64,000 nt of DNA from Mangrovibacter phragmitis (GTDB lineage Bacteria; Pseudomonadota; Gammaproteobacteria; Enterobacterales; Enterobacteriaceae), in assembly GCF_001655675.1 (NCBI RefSeq), contig NZ_LYRP01000047.1, positions 1 through 64,000 on the forward strand, written 5' to 3'. A program made the position numbers and the translations under genes. This document shows, piece after piece, positions 44,666 to 53,816 of this stretch. The first letter of the stretch is position 1. Each line of letters opens with the position of its first letter. Under the pieces are notes generated by a model. That model was not told the origin of the DNA and did no database searches. It worked only from the letters and a program-made list of their open reading frames with translations.

Positions 44666-45655
44666 ATGAAACTGACCTCTTTTTCCCGTAGCCTGCTGGG
44701 CGCAGCAATTTTGACCCTCTGCGCCGGCAATGCCAGTGCTGCAGAAAAAGTTACGCTTAAACTGGCTCATAACCTTGAGCGCAGCCATGTGGTTCACAAA
44801 GCCTTTGAACAGATGGCGAAAGAAGTCAAAGAGCTTTCCCACGGCAATATGCAAATCCGTATTTACCCCAGTAGCCAAATGGGCAGCGCCAGAGAAACCA
44901 TGGAGTTACTGCAAAATGGTGCGCTGGATATGACAAAAGGTTCAGCCAGCGATCTGGAGTCATTCGACAACGTATACGCCATCTACAACCTGCCTTATCT
45001 GTTCAAAAACCAGCAGCACTTTAACAATGTCGTCTACGGTGAAGTGGGCAAAGAAATCATGAACTCCACCAAGGATAAAGGCTTCTTCACCATGGCAGCC
45101 TATGTTGCCGGAACCCGTAGTTTCTACGCGAAAAAACCCATTACTAAACCTGAAGACCTGAAAGGCATGAAAATTCGTGTCCAGGCGAGCCCAACCACAC
45201 TGAAAATGATTGAGTTAATGGGCGGTTCACCTACCCCTATTTCTTTCGGTGAAGTGTATACAGCCATGCAGCAAGGCGTGGTGGATGGTGCTGAAAACAA
45301 TGTGCCATCCTGGGTACAAACACGTCATATCGAAATTGCCAAAGTGTTCTCTGAAGATGAACACACCTCCATTCCTGATTTTCTGGTGATGTCGACCAAA
45401 ACATGGAACAAGCTGACACCAGAACAACAGCAGATTCTGGCTAAAGCTGCTACCGATTCTGAAGTTTATGAACAGAAACTGTGGGATGAAGTGGACAAAG
45501 AGTCACGCGAGAAAGCCATTTCAATGGGAGCCACTTTTGTAAAAGTGGATAAAGCGCCGTTCCGTGCTGCTGTTAAACCGCTTTACGACGATTTTGCCAA
45601 AGATCCTAAACAAGCAGCCTTGCTTGCCAAGTTTGAAGCCGCCGCGCCACAGTGA
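44666..45655 (+). CDS. TRAP transporter periplasmic binding protein (DctP family)
   Basis: The 329-residue precursor has a signal peptide (MKLTSFSRSLLGAAILTLCAGNASA). The DctP fold follows, with LAHNLERSHVVHKAFEQMA, KGMKIRVQASPTTLKMIELMGGSPTPISF (conserved Arg in KIRVQAS at about residue 170) and the AMQQGVVDGAENN hinge. The Arg usually salt-bridges a carboxylate, so the ligand is an organic acid or uronate. Its gene precedes dctQ and dctM, with a terminator-like hairpin between that would keep binding protein in excess. Confidence 0.93.
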   Translation: MKLTSFSRSLLGAAILTLCAGNASAAEKVTLKLAHNLERSHVVHKAFEQMAKEVKELSHGNMQIRIYPSSQMGSARETMELLQNGALDMTKGSASDLESFDNVYAIYNLPYLFKNQQHFNNVVYGEVGKEIMNSTKDKGFFTMAAYVAGTRSFYAKKPITKPEDLKGMKIRVQASPTTLKMIELMGGSPTPISFGEVYTAMQQGVVDGAENNVPSWVQTRHIEIAKVFSEDEHTSIPDFLVMSTKTWNKLTPEQQQILAKAATDSEVYEQKLWDEVDKESREKAISMGATFVKVDKAPFRAAVKPLYDDFAKDPKQAALLAKFEAAAPQ

Positions 45656-45664
45656 CGGACCTCT

Positions 45665-45689
45665 GGCGGGCTTGAAGCCCGCCTTTTTT
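45665..45689 (+). terminator. Attenuating terminator between dctP and dctQ
   Basis: GGCGGGC-TTGAA-GCCCGCC, a perfect 7-bp GC stem, is followed by TTTTTT. It lies between genes of one operon, so it should reduce but not abolish membrane-subunit transcription. Confidence 0.85.
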
Positions 45690-45705
45690 AATCAGGAAAA
45701 CAAAA

Positions 45706-46209
45706 ATGATCTTCGACCGTATTAAATGGGTGGTTGACCGGATTATTGCGACCTTTTCTATCCTGGTAATGGTAGCCCTTGTTGTCTGCGTCGTCTGGCA
45801 GGTATTCAGCCGTTATGTGCTAGGACAGCCCAGTACCATGACAGATGAGCTGGCACGCTTTTTGATGATATGGGTAGGCTTACTGGGCGCCGCCTATACC
45901 GTAGGGGCACAACGCCATTTATCAATTGATATTCTGGCGCTCAGCCTGAGTGAGCGGAAGAAACAGGTTCTCAACATCTTAATTAACCTGTTTATTTTTC
46001 TGTTTGCGGGTGGCGTGATTATTTCCGGCGGCCTGAAGCTGATTGAAAAAACCCTTGCCACTGCGCAAGTGTCTGCAGCCATGCAAATTCCTGTGGGTTA
46101 TGTCTATTTTGTTCTGCCGTTAAGTGGCGCCGTCATGATGTTCTATTCCTTATGGTTTATTGCCCATGATATTCACCGCTTACGCCATCCGGATGAGGTT
46201 GCCCCGTAA
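45706..46209 (+). CDS. TRAP transporter small membrane subunit (DctQ family)
   Basis: The 167-residue protein has four predicted spans and the DctQ pattern (VVCVVWQVFSRYVLGQPSTMTDELARFLMIWVGLLGAAY, core RYVLGQPSTMTDELARF; then RHLSIDIL). It pairs with DctM in the inner membrane. Its last base overlaps the dctM start (TAATG). Confidence 0.92.
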   Translation: MIFDRIKWVVDRIIATFSILVMVALVVCVVWQVFSRYVLGQPSTMTDELARFLMIWVGLLGAAYTVGAQRHLSIDILALSLSERKKQVLNILINLFIFLFAGGVIISGGLKLIEKTLATAQVSAAMQIPVGYVYFVLPLSGAVMMFYSLWFIAHDIHRLRHPDEVAP

Positions 46210-47510
46210 TGGAAAGTTATATTGCTCTCGCCCTGTTTGGTAGTTTCTTTATTCTGGTTTTTATCGGCGTGCCTATCTCGTTTTCAATCGGGATAGCGAC
46301 TGTCACATCCATGGCGCTGATGTTCCCGTGGGATATCGCCATTATCACCGTCACCCAGCGCCTGGCTAATGGTCTGGATAACTTCGCACTACTCGCCATC
46401 CCGTTTTTTATTTTTGCGGGGATCCTGATGAACAGTGGTGGAATAGCCATCAGGTTAATCAACCTGGCGCAAGTGATGGTTGGCCGGGTGCCGGGTTCTC
46501 TGGGCCATGTCAACGTACTGGCTAACATGATGTTTGGTTCCATCTCAGGTTCAGCTGTTGCAGCTGCCGCCGCAGTAGGTGGCACTCTGGATCCTATTCA
46601 GAAAAAAGAAGGGTATGCCCCCGAGTTTTCAACAGCCATTAACGTTTCTTCCTGTATTACCGGGTTATTGATACCGCCATCAAACGTGCTGATTGTCTTT
46701 TCACTGACAGCTGGCGGCGTTTCTGTGGCATCGCTGTTTATGGCGGGTTACCTGCCGGGCATTCTGATGGGTTTTTCCATCATGCTGGTTTGTTGGTTTT
46801 TGGCACGTAAACGCAACTATCCATTGTCGCCACGCCCAACAGCTCGCCAGGCGCTGAAAGCGCTTCTGGATGCACTGCCCAGCCTGTTATTAGTGTTTAT
46901 CGTTATGGGTGGGATTTTAGGTGGGGTGTTTACCGCCACCGAGGCTTCCGCCATCGCTGTGGTGTATACCTTTATCCTTTCAGTGCTGGTTTACCGGGAA
47001 GTAAAATGGCGTGATTTGCCCGGGCTTATTCTGGAGTCTGTTGTCACCACATCCATCGTGTTGTTGCTGATTGGCTGCTCAGTGGGCATGTCGTGGGCTA
47101 TGACCAACGCCGATATCCCCTACATGATTAGTGATGCCATGATGGGTATCTCTGATAACCCGCTCGTTATTCTGCTGATGATTAACGTAGTGTTGCTGGT
47201 GGTAGGTATCTTCATGGATATGACGCCCGCAGTACTGATTTTCACCCCTATTTTCCTGCCGATTGCGCAGACACTGGGAATGGATCCGGTACATTTCGGA
47301 ATAATGATGGTAGCCAACCTGTGTATTGGTCTGCTGACACCACCTGTAGGGAGTGCGCTGTTTGTCGGGTGTTCCATCTCTGGCGTGAAGATCCAGAACC
47401 TGATTAAACCGTTGCTGCCCTTCTATGCCGCCCTGTTTATTTCACTCATGATGATAACCTATATCCCTGAAATTTCGCTGTTCATACCGAAATTGCTGGG
47501 GCTGATGTGA
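46209..47510 (+). CDS. TRAP transporter large membrane subunit (DctM family)
   Basis: The 433-residue protein has about 12 membrane spans and family motifs FAGILMNSGGIA, GSISGSAVAAAAAVGG and PPSNVLIVFS. The C-terminal CIGLLTPPVGSALFVGC fits the second repeat. DctM runs Na-driven import of the ligand bound by DctP. It appears full length and is followed by a bidirectional terminator. Confidence 0.93.
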   Translation: MESYIALALFGSFFILVFIGVPISFSIGIATVTSMALMFPWDIAIITVTQRLANGLDNFALLAIPFFIFAGILMNSGGIAIRLINLAQVMVGRVPGSLGHVNVLANMMFGSISGSAVAAAAAVGGTLDPIQKKEGYAPEFSTAINVSSCITGLLIPPSNVLIVFSLTAGGVSVASLFMAGYLPGILMGFSIMLVCWFLARKRNYPLSPRPTARQALKALLDALPSLLLVFIVMGGILGGVFTATEASAIAVVYTFILSVLVYREVKWRDLPGLILESVVTTSIVLLLIGCSVGMSWAMTNADIPYMISDAMMGISDNPLVILLMINVVLLVVGIFMDMTPAVLIFTPIFLPIAQTLGMDPVHFGIMMVANLCIGLLTPPVGSALFVGCSISGVKIQNLIKPLLPFYAALFISLMMITYIPEISLFIPKLLGLM

Positions 47511-47515
47511 TACTT

Positions 47516-47550
47516 ACCCGGCAGGCGCTAATTCTTCGCCTGGCCGGGTT
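47516..47550. terminator. Bidirectional terminator after dctM
   Basis: ACCCGGCAGGCG pairs with CGCCTGGCCGGGT with one bulge around a 9-base loop. It separates dctM from the convergent hypothetical gene. T-runs are modest (TTTCCTT). Confidence 0.6.
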
Positions 47551-47566
47551 TCCTTCTGCATAACCG

Positions 47567-48070
47567 TTATACATCCCCAAGCGAAACCACAGGGCGCTGG
47601 TAAGCAGGCCACACAATCGCAACCAGTTCCGGATAAGCACTCAGGCTGAACTCATAGAAACACTGGCGCAGATTCAGCACTTCAATATCTGAGTAGCCAA
47701 TCACTTCCCCATTCATACAGCGCTTTTTCAGATTGTCATAGTATTTGTACACCGCTGAGTTGAGGTCGCTGCAACGCCGCTGGGCATCAAACAACCCAGG
47801 TGTCGACGTGATTTTATCAATGCCCATTTGCTTAACTGTTATGCGGACAAAATCAATGTACTCGTTATTCACCCGCCAGTACCAGGGTGGGGTAATGTGG
47901 TTGATCAAACGGGCAAACTGATCCTCCCCTTGCTCTGGTGTTAATGAGGGTTGTGAATATAAAGGCTGTTGCTGTTCCTGTTTTGCGCTCTTTTTATTAT
48001 CGCGCATTAAAACAAGCACCCCACCCAGTAGTATTAATAATATAAAGACGAGATAAATAGTGAGGCTCAC
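47567..48070 (-). CDS. Membrane-anchored hypothetical protein, 167 residues
   Basis: I do not recognise the family with certainty. One N-terminal membrane span (about residues 4-22) is followed by a charged linker with repeated Gln and a soluble domain with WYWRVNNEYIDFVRITVKQ (core WYWRVNNEYIDF) and Cys residues. The soluble part faces the cytoplasm if the positive-inside rule holds (RDNKKSAK follows the span). It lies next to two other unrecognised genes. Confidence 0.7.
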   Translation of the reverse strand: MSLTIYLVFILLILLGGVLVLMRDNKKSAKQEQQQPLYSQPSLTPEQGEDQFARLINHITPPWYWRVNNEYIDFVRITVKQMGIDKITSTPGLFDAQRRCSDLNSAVYKYYDNLKKRCMNGEVIGYSDIEVLNLRQCFYEFSLSAYPELVAIVWPAYQRPVVSLGDV

Positions 48071-48173
48071 ATTTACACTCCTTTTTTTTGATTTTAATTT
48101 TACAACATGTTATTGTCAACGTTACACTCGCCCTGAATAATTTTATCTTTTTGATATAAAAGGCTTATTAGTT

Positions 48174-48584
48174 ATGCTGCCAGATAACCTGGTGCCCGGG
48201 CGGTATCACTATATAGTTCCGGAATCACCGCAAGAAAGTTCTGACACTCCATCTGATTTCACTTTAGTTACTGAAAAGCTTCAGGAACTCGAGGTTGAAA
48301 TTCTCAGCAGCGTCTCTCAACCGGGGCGTATTGGCCTGCCGAAGAACGCCCTTCTGGAAGAACACGACCGCTATTTCAAAGAGCGATTATTTCGCGTTGC
48401 TAAAATAGAAACCTTTGCCCGGGTACTAAAAGAATTAGTCGCAGAAAATGAAATTACCCAGGAAGCTCTTTCTGAGCTAATCACACAAAAGACCGTAGAA
48501 ACAAATGAGCAGGGTGAAAAAATTTGGCTTAATTTAATTACCAGCGAAGTTAAATCACCTTTGTTTTACCGGTTTGAGGATTAG
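48174..48584 (+). CDS. Hypothetical protein, 136 residues
   Basis: Not recognised. The protein is acidic and mostly helical, with no signal peptide. The segment KNALLEEHDRYFKERLFRVAKIETFARVL (core HDRYFKERLFRVAKIE) at about residues 60-90 is the most patterned part. Its stop lies 4 bases before the next start, so the two are co-transcribed. Confidence 0.65.
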   Translation: MLPDNLVPGRYHYIVPESPQESSDTPSDFTLVTEKLQELEVEILSSVSQPGRIGLPKNALLEEHDRYFKERLFRVAKIETFARVLKELVAENEITQEALSELITQKTVETNEQGEKIWLNLITSEVKSPLFYRFED

Positions 48585-48588
48585 CCCT

Positions 48589-48981
48589 ATGTCTGAACAG
48601 GCTCAATCAATTAATAAAAATTTCACTTTAAATACTGAAAATAAGCACCAATTTATCTTAAGTAGAAATTTACAGTCACTGCGGCTTTATAAAAACGAGG
48701 TGGTAGACCGTTATACCCGTAAAGTCTCCAGCATTCCGGCGGCTCTGGTTGAGTTGAAGTGGCAAAACCGTAAAGCGCTGTACGCATTCCAGGTGAAAGA
48801 AGAAGTTTATGGCAGCGTGTTGTGCCAGTTACTGGCTAACAACCCGGAGCTAAAAGAAAAAGTCATGGCGCGTATTGAGGCACATTACCAGCAGTTTCGT
48901 ACTCATGAAGCACAAACACTGGAAGTGTCCCGCAAACTGGTTGACGGCCAGTTTAAAACGTCTTCAGCACTCGAAAGCTAG
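48589..48981 (+). CDS. Hypothetical protein, 130 residues, paired with the preceding gene
   Basis: Not recognised. The protein is hydrophilic and rich in Lys, Gln and Leu, with no signal peptide or membrane span. The ATG at 48589 follows GAGGA by 9 bases. Helical pattern from about residue 20 to the end (LSRNLQSLRLYKNEVVDRYTRK, core LRLYKNEVVDRY). The pair sits between the TRAP operon and exbBD, where E. coli has other genes, so it is accessory. Confidence 0.65.
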   Translation: MSEQAQSINKNFTLNTENKHQFILSRNLQSLRLYKNEVVDRYTRKVSSIPAALVELKWQNRKALYAFQVKEEVYGSVLCQLLANNPELKEKVMARIEAHYQQFRTHEAQTLEVSRKLVDGQFKTSSALES

Positions 48982-49020
48982 CCTTATTCCCTCTCAGTTT
49001 TCTGGCACGTTCTTTCACAC

Positions 49021-49047
49021 ATAAAAAAAGCGTGGCCAATGCCACGC
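49021..49047 (-). terminator. Terminator after exbD
   Basis: On the minus strand GCGTGGC-ATTG-GCCACGC is followed by a run of seven T. A second, longer inverted repeat (CCGGTAAGAA with its partner) lies at 49055-49090 between it and exbD. Confidence 0.8.
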
Positions 49048-49183
49048 CCCGATACCGGTAAGAAGCAGAGCAAGCCAGCTTTCTTACCGGGAACAGATAA
49101 AAACCGGCTATTTTCATCAAACTGACTGGCAGAGAACCTGCGCGATGAACCAACAGGTCATCAAACAGTCACTCCGATGTAAA

Positions 49184-49684
49184 TTACTTCGCTGCCGCAC
49201 CTGACGGCTGTGATGATTGCGCGGGTTGTGGTGAGGCACCCGTTGGGCCTGCTGCTGCCCCGGCCGCAGGGTTACTTTCTTGCGCTACCAGGCCAATTTT
49301 GAGATACCCGGCCTGTTGCAGCATATCCATCACATGCATCAGGGTTTCATAATCCACCGTTTTATCCGCACGGAAAAAGATAGTGGTGTCTTTCTTCCCT
49401 TCTGTCATGGTGTTCAGGACATCCACCATGTTCTGCTCAGTCACAGGTTCATCGCCGATAAACAATGTTTTGTCTGCTTTGACTGACAGATACAAAGGTT
49501 TTTCCGGCCTGGGTTGCGGCTCGCTGGATGACCCCGGTAAGTTCACTTTTACGTCAACTGTCGCCAGTGGTGCAGCCACCATAAAGATAATCAGCAAAAC
49601 CAGCATCACATCAATAAAAGGTGTGACATTGATATCGTGCATCTCGGCGCTGTCGTCTGAGTTCTCATTAAAATGCATAGCCAT
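49184..49684 (-). CDS. exbD: TonB energy-transducing protein ExbD
   Basis: The 166-residue protein has one membrane span (about residues 22-43) with the essential proton-path Asp in the ITPFIDVML-type motif (VTPFIDVMLVLLIIF). A periplasmic domain follows. E. coli ExbD has 141 residues and matches to about residue 140. The extra C-terminal 25 residues are rich in Ala, Gly, Pro, Ser and Gln and look unstructured. With ExbB and TonB it powers iron-siderophore and B12 uptake. Confidence 0.95.
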   Translation of the reverse strand: MAMHFNENSDDSAEMHDINVTPFIDVMLVLLIIFMVAAPLATVDVKVNLPGSSSEPQPRPEKPLYLSVKADKTLFIGDEPVTEQNMVDVLNTMTEGKKDTTIFFRADKTVDYETLMHVMDMLQQAGYLKIGLVAQESNPAAGAAAGPTGASPQPAQSSQPSGAAAK

Positions 49685-49690
49685 AAGGCA

Positions 49691-50425
49691 TCAACCTGCA
49701 CGCAGTTTCTGAGCTGGCTGGATATTACGTGTTTCACAGCTCGCAGCCAAATCCAGATCGCGGCTTTGCAGTAACAACACTTGTGCGGCCACATCACCCA
49801 GTGATGCTTTATAAGCGCCAATCATGCGGGCGAAAACATTATAAATCACCACGGCTGGAATCGCAGCGATAAGGCCAACTGCGGTTGCCAGCAACGCTTC
49901 AGCGATGCCTGGAGCCACAACGGCCAGGTTCGTTGTTTGCGACTGCGCAATACCAATAAAGCTGTTCATGATGCCCCAGACTGTACCAAACAGCCCAACG
50001 AACGGTGAAATTGCACCAATAGTCGCCAAAAAGCCATTACCGCGCCCCAGATAACGCCCGGTTGCCGCAACACGGCGCTCCAGACGGAAACTGGTACGCG
50101 ATTTGATGCCTTCGTTATCAGTACTCCCTTCTGAAAGGACCAACTCGTCTTGTGCTTCATTAATTAACTGAGCACTCAAACTGCTGGTGTGAAAACCTGC
50201 CGCAGTTTCGCTGGCTTCATCTAAAGAGCGGGCACTTGAGAGTGCGGAATACTCACCATTAAGGCGGCGTTTCCAGGCAAGCAGTTCAGTAAATTTGCGA
50301 AAGAACAGCGCCCATGTGACCACGGAGGCGAACAACAGGCCAATCATGACCAGTTTCACCACAATATCGGCATGATGATACATACCCCAGACGGACAAAT
50401 CCGCCTGCATCAAATTTTCTGCCAC
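49691..50425 (-). CDS. exbB: TonB energy-transducing protein ExbB
   Basis: The 244-residue protein is the same length as E. coli ExbB, with three membrane spans and the conserved GAISPFVGLFGTVWGIMNSFIGI (core SPFVGLFGTVWGIM). I chose the GTG at 50425, with GGAG 7 bases before it, which gives MAENLMQADLS like the E. coli start. It forms the pentameric motor with ExbD. A Fur-box candidate lies upstream. Confidence 0.95.
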   Translation of the reverse strand: MAENLMQADLSVWGMYHHADIVVKLVMIGLLFASVVTWALFFRKFTELLAWKRRLNGEYSALSSARSLDEASETAAGFHTSSLSAQLINEAQDELVLSEGSTDNEGIKSRTSFRLERRVAATGRYLGRGNGFLATIGAISPFVGLFGTVWGIMNSFIGIAQSQTTNLAVVAPGIAEALLATAVGLIAAIPAVVIYNVFARMIGAYKASLGDVAAQVLLLQSRDLDLAASCETRNIQPAQKLRAG

Positions 50426-50493
50426 AGTCAATCTCCAGGACCAACATGAAAAAAACGAATATTGTCGGTATCATATCAAAATAGTGTCGAATT

Positions 50494-50512
50494 GATAGTC
50501 GTTCTCATTACT
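50494..50512. promoter_or_regulatory. Fur-box candidate upstream of exbB
   Basis: GATAGTCGTTCTCATTACT matches 12 of 19 positions of the Fur consensus GATAATGATAATCATTATC. It lies about 70 bases before exbB. Iron control of exbBD is established in E. coli. Confidence 0.65.
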
Positions 50513-50671
50513 ATTTACATAATGATCTGGCTCACACTCTGTTTCTTTGCGCCAGGACAGCAATTGACTGCTATTTATCGCACTTTTTCTTATGAAGGTC
50601 ATTTCCCTGTGCCGGTTCCGCCAGAAGCGTGTTAACTTATTTAGACATCCAGACGTATAAAGGGACAGGCA

Positions 50672-51859
50672 ATGTCAGAGAAACATCTTGAAACCGCGCT
50701 GATTACTGCTGGCCGTAACAAGCGCTATACCCAGGGCTCTGTGAACAGTGTTATCCAGCGGGCATCTTCGCTGGTATTTGAGTCCGTCAGTGCCAAAAAG
50801 CAGGCCACAGCAGGCAGGGCAACAGGTGAGTTATTTTATGGCCGACGCGGCACCCTCACACATTTCTCCTTACAGGAAGCTATGTGTGAGCTGGAAGGTG
50901 GCGCTGGTTGCGCGCTGTTCCCCTGCGGAGCTGCCGCCGTTGCTAATACCATTCTGGCCTTTGTTGAACAAGGTGATCATATTCTGGTAACCCGCACAGC
51001 ATATGAACCGACCCAGGATTTGTGCACCAAAATCCTCTCACGGTTAGGCGTTACCACCTCCTGGTTTGACCCACTGGCTGGCGCAGATATTGCCAAACTG
51101 GTCCGCCCGGAAACGCGTATTGTTTTTCTGGAATCGCCGGGTTCCATCACGATGGAAGTTCATGATGTCCCGGCTATCGTCAAAGCAGTACGAGAGAAAG
51201 CCCCCAATGCCATCATCATGATGGACAATACCTGGTCTGCGGGTGTGCTGTTTAAAGCTCTGGATTTTGGTGTCGATATCTCAATTCAGGCTGGCACGAA
51301 ATATTTGATTGGCCATTCCGATGCGATGGTTGGCACAGCAGTTTCCAACGCCCGTTGCTGGGAACAGTTGCGTGAAAATGCTTACCTGATGGGGCAAATG
51401 GTGGATGCAGATACCGCGTATATGACCAGTCGCGGCTTACGTACCCTGGGTGTGCGCCTGAAACAACATCAGGAAAGCAGCATTGCTGTTGCCACCTGGT
51501 TGCAGCAGCACCCGGCTGTTGAGCGCGTTAACCACCCGGCTTTACCCGGCAGTAAAGGCCATGAATTTTGGAAGCGCGATTTTACCGGTTGTAGCGGGTT
51601 GTTCTCTTTTATTTTGAAAAAACGCCTTAGTGAAGCTGAGTTTGCCCATTTTCTGGACAACTTCAGCCATTTCAGCATGGCCTACTCCTGGGGCGGGTTT
51701 GAGTCACTCATTTTAGCGAATCAACCTGAAGAAATTGCCGCCATCAGGCCGGAGAGTGAGGTAGACTTTACTGGCACCCTGGTACGCGTGCATATCGGTC
51801 TTGAGAATGTGTCTGACCTGATTGACGACCTCGCCGCCGGGCTGGAGCGCATTGGTTAA
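50672..51859 (+). CDS. metC: Cystathionine beta-lyase
   Basis: The 395-residue protein is the same length as E. coli MetC. The PLP-binding lysine is in [11 protein letters not shown] (about residue 210), and MMDNTW supplies the cofactor Asp. It splits cystathionine to homocysteine, pyruvate and ammonia in methionine synthesis. It is divergent from exbB and upstream of yghB, as in E. coli. Confidence 0.96.
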   Translation: MSEKHLETALITAGRNKRYTQGSVNSVIQRASSLVFESVSAKKQATAGRATGELFYGRRGTLTHFSLQEAMCELEGGAGCALFPCGAAAVANTILAFVEQGDHILVTRTAYEPTQDLCTKILSRLGVTTSWFDPLAGADIAKLVRPETRIVFLESPGSITMEVHDVPAIVKAVREKAPNAIIMMDNTWSAGVLFKALDFGVDISIQAGTKYLIGHSDAMVGTAVSNARCWEQLRENAYLMGQMVDADTAYMTSRGLRTLGVRLKQHQESSIAVATWLQQHPAVERVNHPALPGSKGHEFWKRDFTGCSGLFSFILKKRLSEAEFAHFLDNFSHFSMAYSWGGFESLILANQPEEIAAIRPESEVDFTGTLVRVHIGLENVSDLIDDLAAGLERIG

Positions 51860-51994
51860 CTCAGTTTGGTTTAAGTCTGCAAAAAGTTGTCATACATGAG
51901 TATGGGATGTGCCATGTTGAGCGCCGGATCAAGGTGTTAAACTGTATCCGTCAGGTACAATTACTATAATTTAAGCTGTTCCACGGGATGTTTC

Positions 51995-52684
51995 ATGGTT
52001 GTTATCGAAAATATCATCGCTGCACTTTGGCATCATGATTTTGTGGCTCTGACTAATCCACATGTTATCGGTATCGTGTATTGCATCATGTTCGCGACAC
52101 TGTTCCTTGAGAATGGTTTGTTGCCTGCAGCCTTTCTTCCCGGGGACAGCCTGCTGTTACTCGCTGGCGCAATGATTGGCCGGGGAGTAATGGATTTTAC
52201 TTCTACATTATTGTTGCTCACCGCCGCCGCCAGCCTTGGTTGCTGGCTGAGCTACCTGCAGGGCCGCTGGCTGGGCAATACCCGCATCGTCAAAGGCTGG
52301 TTACATCAACTGCCTTCACAATATCACCAGCGTGCCACCTGCTTATTTGACCGTCACGGACTGCTGGCACTGTTAGTGGGGCGTTTTTTAGCGTTTGTGC
52401 GTACCATTTTGCCCGTCATTGCCGGGTTGTCCGGGCTGTCTAACCGTCGGTTCCAGTTTTATAACTGGCTGAGTGCTGTGTTGTGGGTAGGTACAGTTAC
52501 TGGTCTGGGTTATGCGCTGAGTATGATTCCGTTTGTAAAGCGCCATGAAGACCAGGTCATGACTGGTTTAATGATTTTACCGGTTGTTCTGCTGGTTGCC
52601 GGGTTACTGGGCGCCATCATTGTTGCCGTTAAAAAAAAGCCGATGGGCGGCGTTGTGACAAACAATAACCGCCCGGTTAACTAG
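51995..52684 (+). CDS. yghB: DedA-family inner-membrane protein YghB
   Basis: The 229-residue protein has the DedA pattern: [20 protein letters not shown] (core FLPGDSLL), [13 protein letters not shown] and [12 protein letters not shown] with its essential Arg. YghB and its paralogue YqjA are needed for normal division and membrane energetics in E. coli. It has about 10 more residues than E. coli YghB at the C-terminus. Confidence 0.95.
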   Translation: MVVIENIIAALWHHDFVALTNPHVIGIVYCIMFATLFLENGLLPAAFLPGDSLLLLAGAMIGRGVMDFTSTLLLLTAAASLGCWLSYLQGRWLGNTRIVKGWLHQLPSQYHQRATCLFDRHGLLALLVGRFLAFVRTILPVIAGLSGLSNRRFQFYNWLSAVLWVGTVTGLGYALSMIPFVKRHEDQVMTGLMILPVVLLVAGLLGAIIVAVKKKPMGGVVTNNNRPVN

Positions 52685-52699
52685 GCTACGGCCAGAATT

Positions 52700-53632
52700 C
52701 TACTGGCGGCCAGTGGTGTTCAGCAGATTGCGGGTGCCCGTTTGTGTCGCCCGCATTCTCAGAATATCTTCCCCGGGCGTCAGCCCGAAGTAACGTTTAA
52801 ATTCCCGGCTGAACTGAGAAGGGCTTTCGTAACCCACCTGAATGGCCGCTGCTCCTGCTTTCATCCCGTCATGCAGCATCAATAAACGCGCTTTGTGTAA
52901 CCGGTAGGTTTTCAGGTACTGCAACGGTGAGGTGCTGGTGACGGATTTAAAATTATGGTGAAACGCTGATACGCTCATGTTCGCCTCCATCGCCAACTGG
53001 TCGACAGTCAGGTTATCACGATACTGAGTTTCAATGCGCCGCAATGCCCGGCTGATCAGGCTAAAATGGGTATGGCGGCTGACCAGGGCCAGCAATGCTC
53101 CCCCCACTGGCCCGGTAAGTAAATGGTAGAGAATTTCCCGAATGATGGCTTTACCCAGGATGCGCGCATCCAGCGGTTTTTCCAGTACATCCAGCAACCG
53201 TTCCACGGCACACAAAATCGGTTCTGATAAAGGTGCGGAATGAATACCACTGGAAACCGGATGCGGCTGGAATTCCGGTTCTTCACCAATATCCATAAGC
53301 AAAGCCTGTAACTGCATAATATTAATGTTGATACGTAGCCCGGCAAGCGGTTCTTCTGGTGTTGCTGTGGTTTCACATTCAAAAGGCAGTGGCACAGTCA
53401 GCAATAAATATTCGTTTACATCATAGCGAAAAACACGATCATTCAGATAACCCGTTTTGTGGCCCGAAAAGAGAAAAACAACACCTGGTTCGTACATTAC
53501 CGGCGTGCGGGGATACGGAGACTCCCCATAGAGCAGGCTAATTTCACCATCAAAAAAATTCGAAGTATTTTTTATGTTTATCAGATGATTAACCTTATTT
53601 TTTAAGGTTAAACAAATTTCTTCACGGCTCAT
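52700..53632 (-). CDS. yqhC: AraC-family activator YqhC
   Basis: The 310-residue protein has an N-terminal cupin-like sensor and a C-terminal double helix-turn-helix ([17 protein letters not shown] and [19 protein letters not shown]). In E. coli YqhC senses reactive aldehydes such as glyoxal and activates yqhD-dkgA. Here it is divergent from yqhD, with 184 bases between, in the same arrangement. Confidence 0.93.
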   Translation of the reverse strand: MSREEICLTLKNKVNHLINIKNTSNFFDGEISLLYGESPYPRTPVMYEPGVVFLFSGHKTGYLNDRVFRYDVNEYLLLTVPLPFECETTATPEEPLAGLRININIMQLQALLMDIGEEPEFQPHPVSSGIHSAPLSEPILCAVERLLDVLEKPLDARILGKAIIREILYHLLTGPVGGALLALVSRHTHFSLISRALRRIETQYRDNLTVDQLAMEANMSVSAFHHNFKSVTSTSPLQYLKTYRLHKARLLMLHDGMKAGAAAIQVGYESPSQFSREFKRYFGLTPGEDILRMRATQTGTRNLLNTTGRQ

Positions 53633-53816
53633 TTTTACTTACCAGGCAGAGAGTATTCGGACAAGAGGTAGTGTACTCAAAATGAATTCTTTCTCCATTG
53701 TTTTGTAGAAATAGGCAAATCAATTGCAGAAATGAGCATTGAGCAATCGGGCGCAGAATCAGACAATAACCGCCAACGCCCCACAGGGCATAACTAATTA
53801 TTGAAGGGTACACCCC

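Noticed and set aside
51885-51905. GTCATACAT upstream of yghB resembling the sites before dctP
   Set aside because: A single short match next to a housekeeping gene with no uronate link; likely chance.
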